DNA of 64,000 bases from Polaribacter litorisediminis (GCF_019968605.1 NZ_CP082966.1:4275640-4339639), one strand, 5' to 3'. Numbered from the stretch's first letter, positions 8,939 to 16,695 are shown. Numbers and translations are program-made. Notes: generated by a model not told the origin, from the sequence alone.

Positions 8939-9958
8939 ATGAAATATATTCTACTTATTTTAATGTTGATAGGTTTTTTTAGTTGTAAAAAAAGTAACGA
9001 GCCGTCCTACGCAAAAAAGAATCTCAATCAAGAAATACATCCCGGAAAAAAATTAATGGAATCAAGGTGCTATGTTTGTCATAGTCCAACTGGTAGCCAT
9101 GAAGATCGAATTGCACCACCGATGATTGCCATAAAGAAGCATTATATTTCTGAAGGTATTACAAAAGAAGCATTTATTGCTTCCATGCAAAATTGGATTA
9201 AAAATCCGACGGAAGAAAATGCAAAAATGCGGGGTGCGGTAAGGAGATTTGGAGTTATGCCCAAGCAATATTTTTCTGAAAAGAACATTCAAGAAATTTC
9301 GGATTACCTATTTGACAATGATATCGAAGAGCCAGAATGGTTTCAAGAGCATTTTAACGAAGAAAGAGGCAAAGGAAGAGGTAAAGGAATGAATAATGGA
9401 AATGGTCAAGGTAAAGGCAATGGTAAAATAAGAGGTGCCATGATGAACGAGGCAAATGTAAATGACAAAGCTTTACCATACTCAGAGAGAGGATTAAAAT
9501 ATGCACTGGCTACCAAAGCAGTTTTAGGAAAAAATTTAATGGGAAAAATTCAAAAAGAAGGCACTTTAGCGGCATTAACTTTTTGTAATACAAAAGCATA
9601 TGCACTTACAGATAGCATGGCTGTTGTGCATAAAGCAAGTATTAAAAGAGTTTCCGATAAACCAAGAAACCCGAATAACAAAGCGAATAAAGAAGAATTA
9701 GGATACATTCAGATTTTTAAAAATAACATTGAAAATAATAAAGAATCAGCCCCTATTGTAGTAGAAAGTTCCGACAAGGTAACCGTATATTATCCGATTA
9801 TAACGAACGGAATGTGTTTACAGTGTCACGGAACGCCAAAAGAACAAATATCAGAAAGTACATTGGCATCTCTTAAAACTTTATATCCAAATGATTTGGC
9901 AGTAGGATATGATATCAATGAAATTCGAGGTATTTGGAATGTTTCATTTAATAAATAA
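8939..9958 (+). CDS. Two-haem-motif lipoprotein: cytochrome c domain plus DUF3365 (Tll0287-like)
   Basis: An exported lipoprotein (lipobox GFFSC, Cys16) of 339 aa with two c-type haem sites. CYVCH (44-48) lies in an N-terminal mono-haem cytochrome c domain with a candidate distal Met (FGVMPKQ, Met107). CLQCH (293-297) lies in a C-terminal DUF3365/Tll0287-like sensor-type domain with the usual SERGLKYA start and the pattern YYPI..NGMCLQCHG. A linker rich in Gly, Lys and Arg (about 141-165) joins them. It lies directly downstream of the Crp/Fnr gene and 8 nt before thioredoxin, which suggests a periplasmic redox carrier or haem-based sensor. The electron partner is unknown. Confidence 0.85.
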   Translation: MKYILLILMLIGFFSCKKSNEPSYAKKNLNQEIHPGKKLMESRCYVCHSPTGSHEDRIAPPMIAIKKHYISEGITKEAFIASMQNWIKNPTEENAKMRGAVRRFGVMPKQYFSEKNIQEISDYLFDNDIEEPEWFQEHFNEERGKGRGKGMNNGNGQGKGNGKIRGAMMNEANVNDKALPYSERGLKYALATKAVLGKNLMGKIQKEGTLAALTFCNTKAYALTDSMAVVHKASIKRVSDKPRNPNNKANKEELGYIQIFKNNIENNKESAPIVVESSDKVTVYYPIITNGMCLQCHGTPKEQISESTLASLKTLYPNDLAVGYDINEIRGIWNVSFNK

Positions 9959-9966
9959 TAGCAATT

Positions 9967-10263
9967 GTGAGCAATTTTTCAGAAGTAATTAATCAAGATA
10001 AACCTGTTTTAGTCGATTTTTTTGCAGAATGGTGTGGTCCTTGCAAAATGATGAGTCCTATTTTAAAAGAAGTAAAAGACGCATTGCAAGAAAAAGTAGC
10101 CATTATTAAAATTGATGTTGATAAAAACCAAGCTATCGCTGCAAAATATCAGGTTAGGGGTGTGCCAACATTAATTTTATACAAACAAGGAAAACAACTT
10201 TGGAGACAATCTGGAGTTGTTCAAAAAAGAGATTTAGTGTCTATTATAAATAGTTTTTGTTAA
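9967..10263 (+). CDS. trxA: Thioredoxin
   Basis: A 98-aa cytoplasmic thioredoxin. The active site WCGPCK is at residues 22-27, the buried Asp is in VDFFAEW, and the cis-Pro loop GVPT lies in YQVRGVPTLILYK. The start is GTG at 9967, 8 nt after the haem lipoprotein gene; no ATG fits the family N-terminus. It reduces protein disulfides. Its place in an operon with a c-type haem protein and under a Crp/Fnr-type promoter suggests a dedicated redox role rather than the main housekeeping thioredoxin (inference). A strong terminator follows. Confidence 0.93.
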   Translation: MSNFSEVINQDKPVLVDFFAEWCGPCKMMSPILKEVKDALQEKVAIIKIDVDKNQAIAAKYQVRGVPTLILYKQGKQLWRQSGVVQKRDLVSIINSFC

Positions 10264-10283
10264 TTTTTTAATGGTTAATAATG

Positions 10284-10316
10284 AAGCACCTGATTTTATT
10301 TTCAGGTGTTTTTTTA
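10284..10316 (+). terminator. Intrinsic terminator after thioredoxin
   Basis: CACCTGA (10287-10293) pairs with TCAGGTG (10302-10308) across an 8-nt loop, followed by a run of seven T on the plus strand. It closes the DUF3365/thioredoxin transcription unit. Confidence 0.8.
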
Positions 10317-10362
10317 TGTATCATTTTAAACATTAACGAGTAGAAAAATGTAAATTTAACGC

Positions 10363-10944
10363 ATGGAATTTAACGAAGATTTTTGGAATAATAAATACGC
10401 AAATAACAAAATAGGTTGGGATTTAGGGGAAGTCTCTCCACCTTTAAAAGCTTATTTTGATCAGTTAGAAAATAAAGATATCCGAATTCTAATTCCAGGT
10501 GGAGGGAATTCTTACGAAGCAGAATATCTTTTTAATAAAGGTTTTAAAAATGTGTATGTGGTAGATATTTCTGAAATTGCGCTTCAAAACATTTTAGATC
10601 GCGTGCCTAATTTTCCCTCTTCTCAATTAATTCACGCTAATTTTTTCGAATTAGAAGAAACGTTTGATTTGGTGATAGAACAAACTTTTTTCTGTGCCAT
10701 TCACCCTGAGTTAAGAACTAAATACGGAGTTAAAATGAATGCTATTTTACAACCCCAAGGCAAATTAGTAGGTTTGCTTTTTGATGCCGTTTTAAATGAG
10801 GATCATCCACCTTTTGGAGGAAATAAAAACGAGTATTTAGCATACTTTCAATCTTATTTTAAAATAAAAAGGATGGAACCTTGTTATAATTCTTTTCATA
10901 ATAGAAAAGGTATGGAGTTGTTTGTGAAGTTAGAGCAAAAATAA
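10363..10944 (+). CDS. SAM-dependent methyltransferase, TPMT family
   Basis: A 193-aa class I methyltransferase of the thiopurine S-methyltransferase-like family. The N-terminus has the family pattern WNNKYANNKIGWDLGEVSPPL; motif I reads ILIPGGGNSYEAEYL (about residues 42-56), followed by the acidic strand end VVDIS. The HPELR segment (about 118-122) matches the family's active-site helix. It is cytoplasmic and single-gene, between a terminator and a decayed region. Related enzymes methylate sulfur, selenium, tellurium or halides; the substrate here is unknown. Confidence 0.85.
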   Translation: MEFNEDFWNNKYANNKIGWDLGEVSPPLKAYFDQLENKDIRILIPGGGNSYEAEYLFNKGFKNVYVVDISEIALQNILDRVPNFPSSQLIHANFFELEETFDLVIEQTFFCAIHPELRTKYGVKMNAILQPQGKLVGLLFDAVLNEDHPPFGGNKNEYLAYFQSYFKIKRMEPCYNSFHNRKGMELFVKLEQK

Positions 10945-10974
10945 ATAGGCTGTCCAAAAGACTTTTTCTCCTAT

Positions 10975-11178
10975 TTAAAAAGTATACTGAAAAAAAGCGG
11001 ATAAATTTCTGCCGGGTTCTGTGATTGGTGTTCTTCCAAAATCTACTTGGTTGATAAAACTAAAATTTAAGTGATTGTTATAGGTTTTATCAAAAATATT
11101 CATATACGCAAACTCAATATTTGCATTTTTAAAAGGTTTAAAACCAAAACGTATATCTAAAGTTTGATATCTAAGAGC
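10975..11178 (-). pseudogene. C-terminal remnant of a TonB-dependent receptor gene
   Basis: On the minus strand an open stretch of about 68 codons ends at TAA 10975-10977 and has no start. It contains LDIRFGFKPFKN, IEFAYMNIFDKTYNNHLNF, FGRTPITEPGRN and the terminal aromatic beta-strand FFQYTF, which together are diagnostic of the last strands of a TonB-dependent outer-membrane receptor. Its upstream end runs straight into nadA-like sequence at about 11174, so a deletion removed the rest. It is not functional. Confidence 0.8.
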
Positions 11179-11503
11179 AACCTGCTAATAAATCTGTTCA
11201 TAAAACTTTTTTGTTAAGATTTAAAATTTTTACTGTTTCTGCCATAAAATGAACATCTGCAAAAACAATAATATCAGCATTAGTTTTTGCAGCTTCTTGA
11301 GCAAGTGCTAAACTATCTCCAACAAAATCTGCAATTTGTTAAATATCATCTATTTGATAATAATGAGCTAATGGGATTGCATTTTTTTCTTTCTTTATTC
11401 TTTTAATTTCATCAACATAGTTTAATATTTGGTGTTTCTATATTTAAAAACCCTTTTCTTCAAGATTTAATTTTGCCTTTTCCGATGTTTTTATTTCTAT
11501 CAT
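11174..11503 (-). pseudogene. nadA: Decayed, truncated nadA (quinolinate synthase) remnant
   Basis: On the minus strand from ATG 11501-11503, the reading frames together spell the N-terminal third of NadA. It starts MIEIKTSEKAKLNLEEKG, then after small frameshifts reads [55 protein letters not shown] and finally LLAGCS. These match the NadA segments for the AHYY substrate loop, the GDS loop, FMAETAKIL and the first cluster-cysteine region. In-frame stops lie after YQIDDI and after NLNKKVL, and the gene ends at the junction with the receptor remnant. An intact nadA should exist elsewhere or NAD synthesis uses another route. Confidence 0.8.
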
Positions 11504-11793
11504 TTTCAGTCAAATAAACTTTAAGAAAAATAGGCCATTTTAGTACAAATAATTACTAAAAATGGTGATAATATCTGGGTGTAAGTTAGCAAATCAATAG
11601 TAATTAAAGGGTCTTGCAAGGATATAGATAATTTAGATACTTATTCTAAAACTTCACCTTTATTGTTTTGCAACTAAAATTACTGGCTTTCATATTTTTA
11701 GTTGTGAAATTTACTGCGAATTTAAAAGATTATTGAGAAAAATATTTTCAAGTTTTTCACGAGCACAAAATAAATGTTTTAATGTTTGCTGGA
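11504..11793. other. Non-coding stretch upstream of the DUF6799 operon
   Basis: About 290 nt of AT-rich sequence with stops in all frames and no recognisable gene. It may hold the old promoter of the decayed nadA. I see no further repeat or RNA structure that I can support. Confidence 0.5.
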
Positions 11794-11837
11794 TTGACTT
11801 AGGTCATTTAATTGTTCATTTTCTGTACTTAAATTAG
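11794..11837 (+). promoter_or_regulatory. Crp/Fnr-type box plus -7 element before the DUF6799 operon
   Basis: TTGAC-TTAG-GTCAT (11794-11807) is an inverted repeat close to the classical FNR form (TTGAT-N4-ATCAA). TAAATTAG (11830-11837) matches TAnnTTTG except at one position. The box centre is again exactly 29.5 nt before the -7 start. Confidence 0.5.
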
Positions 11838-11873
11838 ACCTTGTATTAATAATTAAAAATAAATACCAGATTC

Positions 11874-12566
11874 ATGAAAAAAATAGTTTTACTGATAACT
11901 TTTGTTATTCTAGGAATAGCAGTTATGAAAGCACAAGACAAAGACCAAAACAAAGACCAAGTGAGAGATCAAGACCAAGTACGTTTAATGTTAGTTGATG
12001 GAGATGTCTTACAGATTAGAGATAGAGACCAAATTAGACTAAAAGATAAATTAACACTGAATGACGGAACAGTAGTAAGCCCAAATGGGAATTACGTAAC
12101 TCGAGACCAAGTAGGACTTCGTTTAAAAGAAGGTGAATGTTTAGATATGGATGGAGTTAGATATCGTAATGAATATCAATATAGATATAAAGTGCAACAA
12201 GAAAATAAAGGACTTAATCAGAATCAAATTCAAGAAAGAAACCAGAATAGAGTTCATTATATGTTAGTTGATGGTGGTGTTGTACAAATTAGAAATCAAG
12301 AGCAAAGTAGATTACAACAACCATTAAAATTAGGTGACGGATCTCAATTAGACCCGGATGGAGCACTTTTAACAAGAGAAAGAAAACAGTTGCGTTTAAA
12401 GGATGGTGAGTGTTTAAATTTAGATGGTAAAATGTACAAAAATACATATGCACATAGAAAAATGACAATGCAAAAAAACATAAATGCAAAAAAGAATTTA
12501 TTGAAAAAGAAAGTTCAAAAAAAAGCTAATATTAAAAGTACAACAAGTAAAAAGGGAAAGTCATAA
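11874..12566 (+). CDS. Secreted protein with two DUF6799 repeats
   Basis: A 230-aa exported protein with a signal peptide (residues 1-20, cleavage before QDKD). Two clear repeats of about 65 aa lie at roughly 38-102 and 128-192. Each follows the order MLVDG..VQIR..Q.RL....L.DG....P.G...TR....LRLK.GECL..DG, which is the DUF6799 pattern. The segment between is rich in Asp, Gln, Asn and Arg, and the C-terminal tail (about 198-230) is very basic (many Lys). No cysteine pair or catalytic motif is evident. It is first in a probable operon with an outer-membrane protein and a DUF4405 membrane protein, behind a Crp/Fnr-type box. Function unknown. Confidence 0.75.
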   Translation: MKKIVLLITFVILGIAVMKAQDKDQNKDQVRDQDQVRLMLVDGDVLQIRDRDQIRLKDKLTLNDGTVVSPNGNYVTRDQVGLRLKEGECLDMDGVRYRNEYQYRYKVQQENKGLNQNQIQERNQNRVHYMLVDGGVVQIRNQEQSRLQQPLKLGDGSQLDPDGALLTRERKQLRLKDGECLNLDGKMYKNTYAHRKMTMQKNINAKKNLLKKKVQKKANIKSTTSKKGKS

Positions 12567-12575
12567 ATCAACAAG

Positions 12576-12607
12576 AAAAAGGGTTTATAATACTATAAAC
12601 CCTTTTT
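12576..12607 (+). terminator. Hairpin with T-run between the DUF6799 gene and the outer-membrane protein gene
   Basis: AAAAAGGGTTTATA (12576-12589) pairs with TATAAACCCTTTTT (12594-12607) across a 4-nt loop. It is a strong intrinsic terminator placed inside the apparent operon, so it may attenuate expression of the two genes downstream. No obvious new promoter is seen before 12629. Confidence 0.75.
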
Positions 12608-12628
12608 AAACCTCTTAAAAAGGATGTC

Positions 12629-13567
12629 ATGAAAAATTTAAAGCTAAATACAATTTTTATCATATTAATTGCTTTTTTCAGTGAAGTAGCAATTGGACAA
12701 ATAATGACAAATAAAGAGGTGTCTTATACTTCTGCGAAGGTAAATTTTATAAATGATGCTGTTTTTATGACAAATAAAGAGGCATCTTATGTTTCTGTGA
12801 ATGTAAGTTTTATAAATGATGCTGTTTTTATGGGAAGAAAAGATTCTATTGCAACGCCTTATTTGTACCCTTCAATTCTATATCATAATAAGGAAGGTTT
12901 TTATGCAAGTGGTTCTGTATCATATTTAACAGCATCTAATAAAGGTAGAATAGATTTGTTTTTAATTACTGCAGGTTATGACTTTAGTATTAAAAAACTC
13001 GATGGAGATATTTCATTTACAAAATACTTTTTTAATGATGATAGTAATAATGTTATCTCAGAAGTAGCCTCAGATCTAACAGCAAGTTTAAAATACGATT
13101 TTAATGTTATTAATTTAGGAGTAACTGCGAATACATATTTTAATAAAAATGATAGTTCAGATTACTTTTTATCAACAGAAATTAGTCATGATTTTTTTTC
13201 AGATAATCAAAAATTTCAGATTTCTCCAACAGCAGGAGTTAATTTTGGGACTCAAAATTTTTATGAAGAATATTATATAAATAATCGTTTTGGAAGTGGA
13301 CGTTCTGGACAGGGTTCTGGGCAAGGAAGTAGAGTTAGTACTCAAATAATTAGGGAGGTAGGCATGCAAGAAAGCGAAAACTTTAATCTTATGGCAATAG
13401 AATTTAGTTTGCCAATGTGGTATGTATATGATTCATTTACATTTTCATTTTTACCTGCTTTAGTAATACCCCAAAATGAGGCAACTTTAGTCGTAGATGA
13501 AGTGATTGTAGAAGAGGATTTAGAAAGTACTTTTTATTGGGTATTTAGTATGAGTTATCAATTTTAA
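12629..13567 (+). CDS. Putative outer-membrane beta-barrel protein with a duplicated N-terminal segment
   Basis: A 312-aa exported protein with a signal peptide (about 1-24). Residues 26-46 and 47-67 are near-identical copies (MTNKE..Y.S..V.FINDAVF), encoded by a 63-bp tandem duplication. The rest has alternating aromatic and polar strands and ends ...FYWVFSMSYQF, the usual C-terminal aromatic of an outer-membrane barrel. A Gly/Ser/Arg/Gln-rich loop lies near 228-240. The body resembles flavobacterial transporter-like outer-membrane proteins of unknown function. It is probably cotranscribed with the DUF4405 gene 9 nt downstream. Confidence 0.65.
   Translation: MKNLKLNTIFIILIAFFSEVAIGQIMTNKEVSYTSAKVNFINDAVFMTNKEASYVSVNVSFINDAVFMGRKDSIATPYLYPSILYHNKEGFYASGSVSYLTASNKGRIDLFLITAGYDFSIKKLDGDISFTKYFFNDDSNNVISEVASDLTASLKYDFNVINLGVTANTYFNKNDSSDYFLSTEISHDFFSDNQKFQISPTAGVNFGTQNFYEEYYINNRFGSGRSGQGSGQGSRVSTQIIREVGMQESENFNLMAIEFSLPMWYVYDSFTFSFLPALVIPQNEATLVVDEVIVEEDLESTFYWVFSMSYQF
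12704..12829 (+). repeat. 63-bp in-frame tandem duplication
   Basis: Copy 1 is 12704-12766 and copy 2 is 12767-12829. They share the same first 15 bases and the same last 18 or more, with a few point differences between. The duplication is an exact 21 codons and keeps the frame open, extending the mature N-terminus of the outer-membrane protein. Confidence 0.9.
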
Positions 13568-13576
13568 ACAAAGAAA

Positions 13577-14005
13577 ATGAAAAAGGTTGTTTTAAATTTT
13601 TCAATTAATGCAACTATGGCAATCTGCATGTCTTTTATTTTTGGAACAGGTATGCTTATAAAATATGTATTAATTTCTGGGCAAGAACGTTGGATAAAAT
13701 ATGGTAGTAATGTAGAACTATATTTTTTAGGATTGGATAGGCATGAATGGGGTCTAGTCCATTTTATTTTAGGACTTGTTTTAATTGCATTATTATTTGT
13801 ACATATTTTTTTACATAGGAAAATTATTAAAAGTGTTTATAAAAAACTCATCAAAAAATCTTTAACCAAAAAAATAGTAGCCTTACTTTTTTTATTTTTT
13901 TGTTTAGCGCTTATAATAACTTCATTCTTTATTGAACCAAAAGTTGAACTAATTAAAAAAGGGAAAGGAAGGCAAGTACTTGTTTACGATGGTTTTGATC
14001 GCTAA
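13577..14005 (+). CDS. DUF4405-type membrane protein
   Basis: A 142-aa inner-membrane protein with three predicted helices (about 8-31, 58-79 and 104-122). The DUF4405 pattern is clear: a first helix with GTGMLIKY, then HEWGLVHFILGLVLIALLFVHIFLH carrying four histidines (56, 62, 76, 80) spaced as in b-type haem-binding four-helix proteins. A basic loop (82-102) faces the cytoplasm. Haem binding is an inference from the His pattern. It is the last gene of the DUF6799/outer-membrane group under a Crp/Fnr-type box, which fits a redox-linked membrane role. Confidence 0.75.
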   Translation: MKKVVLNFSINATMAICMSFIFGTGMLIKYVLISGQERWIKYGSNVELYFLGLDRHEWGLVHFILGLVLIALLFVHIFLHRKIIKSVYKKLIKKSLTKKIVALLFLFFCLALIITSFFIEPKVELIKKGKGRQVLVYDGFDR

Positions 14006-14076
14006 TATGAGCTAGCTCTAAAGTATTAAAAACAATTTCAACACTTATTTAAGCTAACGTACATTTCTCTTTATAA

Positions 14077-14120
14077 GTAACAATTGTTGCAGTCTAGCGC
14101 TTTTTCGCGCCTTAATTTTG
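14077..14120 (+). promoter_or_regulatory. Crp/Fnr-type box plus -7 element before the second RND operon
   Basis: GTAAC-AATT-GTTGC (14077-14090) is an inverted repeat with one mismatch, whose half-sites match the perfect box at 8885-8898. TAATTTTG (14113-14120) is a perfect -7 box 21 nt before the TolC ATG. Centre to -7 start is again 29.5 nt. Confidence 0.55.
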
Positions 14121-14140
14121 TATCGAATTAATAGCATATA

Positions 14141-15448
14141 ATGATGAAAAATAAATTATTAGTGATACCATTAATATTACTTTCTTTCTTTTTAAAAGCA
14201 CAAGAAGTAGTATTGGTATCTAAAAGTGACGTTATTTCTAAAGTAAAAGAAAATAACAATACAATTAAAATGTCTCAACAAGATGTTTTGGCTGCCAAAG
14301 CAGATTACAATCAAACAAAAGCAGTTTATTTACCTAATATAACGGCTAGTCATACAGGTATTTTAACGACGAATCCTTTGATGGCTTTTGGTTCTAAATT
14401 AAATCAAGGAATTTTAACACAGAATGATTTTAATCCTTCATTATTAAACAATCCAACGCAAACACAAAATTTTGCAACGATTATCAAAGTAGAACAGCCT
14501 TTAATTAATTTAGATGGTTTTTATCAAAGAAAAGCGGCAAAATCGGGCATGGAAGCCATGGCTTTAAAACAAGAAAGAACTCAAGATTATATAACCTTTG
14601 AAGTTGAAAAAGCCTACATGCAATTGCAATTGGCATATAAAGGTGTTGCTGTTTTAGAAAAAGCTTTAGACGCAGCAAATGCGAATAAACAAATGGCAGA
14701 TAACAGTTTTAAGCAAGGGTTTTTGCAGCGTGCAGATGTTTTAAATGTAGAGGTTCGGGTTACTGAAGTTAAAAATCAGTTACAAACTGCTAAGAGCAAT
14801 GTACAAAATGCCTCTAATTACCTATCATTTTTAATGGATGATAAAAGCTATGTGGTGTATCAACCAAAAGATAGTTTAGCCTTATCTAATTTTGATGTGG
14901 AAGAAAAAAATATTTCAGAAAATAGATCGGATATTAGAGCGATGCAACTTGCTACAAATGCCTATGAGGAAATGAATAAAGCGGATAAAATGGCTTTTTT
15001 ACCACGTTTAAATGCCTTCGGAAGTTATGAAATGTACGACAACAATGTGTTTCAGGGAAATGCAAACGGTTATGTAGTGGGCGCACAATTAAGTTGGGAT
15101 ATTTTTCAAGGAGCCAAACGATTTGGAAAGGCTGAAAAAAGTAAAGCTGAATTTGAGAAATCTAAACTAGAATACAATCAATATGTATCTAAAAGTAATT
15201 TGGAATTGAACAAGGTAAAACGTCAATTGTTAGATGCAAAAAACAGACTAGAGTTAACAGGTTTAGCCGTAAAACAATCTAAGGAGTCTTTAAGAATTAG
15301 AAAAAATAGATTTAAAGAAGGTTTAGAAAAAACAGCTGATCTATTAGTAGCAGAAACACAATTTGCTCAAAAACAATTAGAATACTACCAAACCATTTTT
15401 GAATATAATTTTACACAAACGTATTTAGAATTTTTAACCAAAGAATAG
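14141..15448 (+). CDS. TolC-family outer-membrane efflux protein (second RND system)
   Basis: A 435-aa outer-membrane channel subunit with signal peptide MMKNKLLVIPLILLSFFLKAQ. Two OEP repeats with long helices are visible; the strand motif AQLSWDIFQGAKRFGKAEKS (about residues 309-328) is the family hallmark before the second helical hairpin. It is first in the operon, followed 59 nt later by the adaptor and then the pump, the reverse order of the first RND operon. Transcription is probably under a Crp/Fnr-type promoter. The paralogue at 6640 is only distantly similar. Confidence 0.92.
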   Translation: MMKNKLLVIPLILLSFFLKAQEVVLVSKSDVISKVKENNNTIKMSQQDVLAAKADYNQTKAVYLPNITASHTGILTTNPLMAFGSKLNQGILTQNDFNPSLLNNPTQTQNFATIIKVEQPLINLDGFYQRKAAKSGMEAMALKQERTQDYITFEVEKAYMQLQLAYKGVAVLEKALDAANANKQMADNSFKQGFLQRADVLNVEVRVTEVKNQLQTAKSNVQNASNYLSFLMDDKSYVVYQPKDSLALSNFDVEEKNISENRSDIRAMQLATNAYEEMNKADKMAFLPRLNAFGSYEMYDNNVFQGNANGYVVGAQLSWDIFQGAKRFGKAEKSKAEFEKSKLEYNQYVSKSNLELNKVKRQLLDAKNRLELTGLAVKQSKESLRIRKNRFKEGLEKTADLLVAETQFAQKQLEYYQTIFEYNFTQTYLEFLTKE

Positions 15449-15507
15449 TACTAGTTGGCAGTATGCAGTCGCAGTATTCAGTCAAAAAAAATAATAAAAC
15501 AAATAAA

Positions 15508-16587
15508 ATGAAAAAACATACATTTATTATAATCCTAATAACAGCCTCATTATTGCTTTTCAGTTGCGGTAGCGATGATAAAAAAATAGCAACAGATAAT
15601 ACGCCCGCTATAAACGTAAAAGTGAGTACAGTTAAATTAAATAACAACAATCCGTTTTTATCTGTAAGTGGAAAAATACAAGCAGCAAATAGTGCTGAGG
15701 TAAGTACAAGAATGATGGGATATGTAACGAAAGTCTATGTAAATGTTGGAGACAAAGTGCAAAAAGGCCAATTGTTAGTTACTATTAATAATACCGATTT
15801 ACAAGCTAAAAAAGCCCAAGTAGATGCAGGGATCACACAAGCGAAAGCCGCTTTTAAAAATGCTGATAAAAATTACAATCGTTTTAAAAATTTATTTGAA
15901 AGCAATAGTATTACTCAAAAAGAAATGGATGATATGACGGCTAACTATCAAATGGCAAAAGCAAGTTTAGAGTCTGCAAATCAAATGAAAAATGAGATTA
16001 ATGCGCAGTTTGCATATTCAAATATTAAAGCCCCATTTAGCGGTATCGTTACGGCAAAAAATATAGATACAGGTGATATGGCAAATCCAGGAATGCCTTT
16101 AATTAGCATAGAAACTCCTGATGATTTTGAAGTAATTGCAATGGTTCCAGAAACAGAAATATCTGAAATTATAAAGGGAACAACAGTCACCGTTTTGGTG
16201 AAATCTTTGCAGCAATCGATAACAGGAAAAGTAACAGAGGTAAGTACCTCTGCTAAGAATACAGGAGGGCAATATTTGGTAAAAATTCAGCTAGAAAAAA
16301 CTGCGGTCAATATTTTATCGGGCATGTTTGCAACGGTACAGTTCCCGGTACAAGAAAAAGCAAATTCCTACTTGATTTTAATTCCGAAAGAAGCTATTGT
16401 TACCAAAGGGCAATTATCTGGAATTTACACTGTAAGTCAAAGTAGTACAGCACTCTTACGTTGGTTGCGCTTAGGTAGAACCTACGGAAATCAAGTAGAG
16501 GTTTTAGCTGGTTTTTCTGCGAATGAATCGTATATAACTTCAGCAGACGGGAAATTATTTAATGGAGCAAAAGTGTCAATTCAATAA
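15508..16587 (+). CDS. RND efflux periplasmic adaptor, lipoprotein
   Basis: Periplasmic adaptor of the second RND system, 359 aa from the ATG at 15508. That start yields MKKHTFIIILITASLLLFSC with a lipobox Cys at residue 20; an upstream ATG at 15463 would add 15 polar residues and spoil the signal. The lipoyl/barrel-sandwich halves are seen at GYVTKVYVNVGDKVQKGQLL and IKAPFSGIVTAKNIDTGD, with an alpha-hairpin between. Tethering by lipid is common in AcrA-like adaptors. Confidence 0.92.
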   Translation: MKKHTFIIILITASLLLFSCGSDDKKIATDNTPAINVKVSTVKLNNNNPFLSVSGKIQAANSAEVSTRMMGYVTKVYVNVGDKVQKGQLLVTINNTDLQAKKAQVDAGITQAKAAFKNADKNYNRFKNLFESNSITQKEMDDMTANYQMAKASLESANQMKNEINAQFAYSNIKAPFSGIVTAKNIDTGDMANPGMPLISIETPDDFEVIAMVPETEISEIIKGTTVTVLVKSLQQSITGKVTEVSTSAKNTGGQYLVKIQLEKTAVNILSGMFATVQFPVQEKANSYLILIPKEAIVTKGQLSGIYTVSQSSTALLRWLRLGRTYGNQVEVLAGFSANESYITSADGKLFNGAKVSIQ

Positions 16588-16597
16588 CTAAAATGTT

Positions 16598-16679
16598 GCG
16601 TTAAGGATAGAAGTGGAAATCCTTTTTTTGCTGCCATATATGGCGAAAAAAGATTGAAACGGATAGCCTGTTAAAACGC
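16598..16679. ncRNA. Candidate structured repeat element (copy A)
   Basis: An 82-nt element between adaptor and pump genes. GCGTT (16598-16602) pairs with AACGC (16675-16679). AATC-C-TTTTTT (from 16618) pairs with AAAAAAGATT (16646-16655), and the 12-bp palindrome GCCATATATGGC (16633-16644) caps the stem. Purine-rich internal-loop strands GGATAGAAGTGG and GAAACGGATAGC flank the stem. From memory, elements of this type recur in flavobacterial genomes and may relate to a structured RNA class such as Flavo-1; I cannot confirm this. A relative lies at 55371-55440. Confidence 0.5.
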
Positions 16680-16695
16680 CCAAAAAATATAAAAA

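Noticed and set aside
14009..14018. Palindrome GAGCTAGCTC after the DUF4405 gene
   Set aside because: Short, without a T-run or loop, and no partner sites; not enough to call a terminator or operator.
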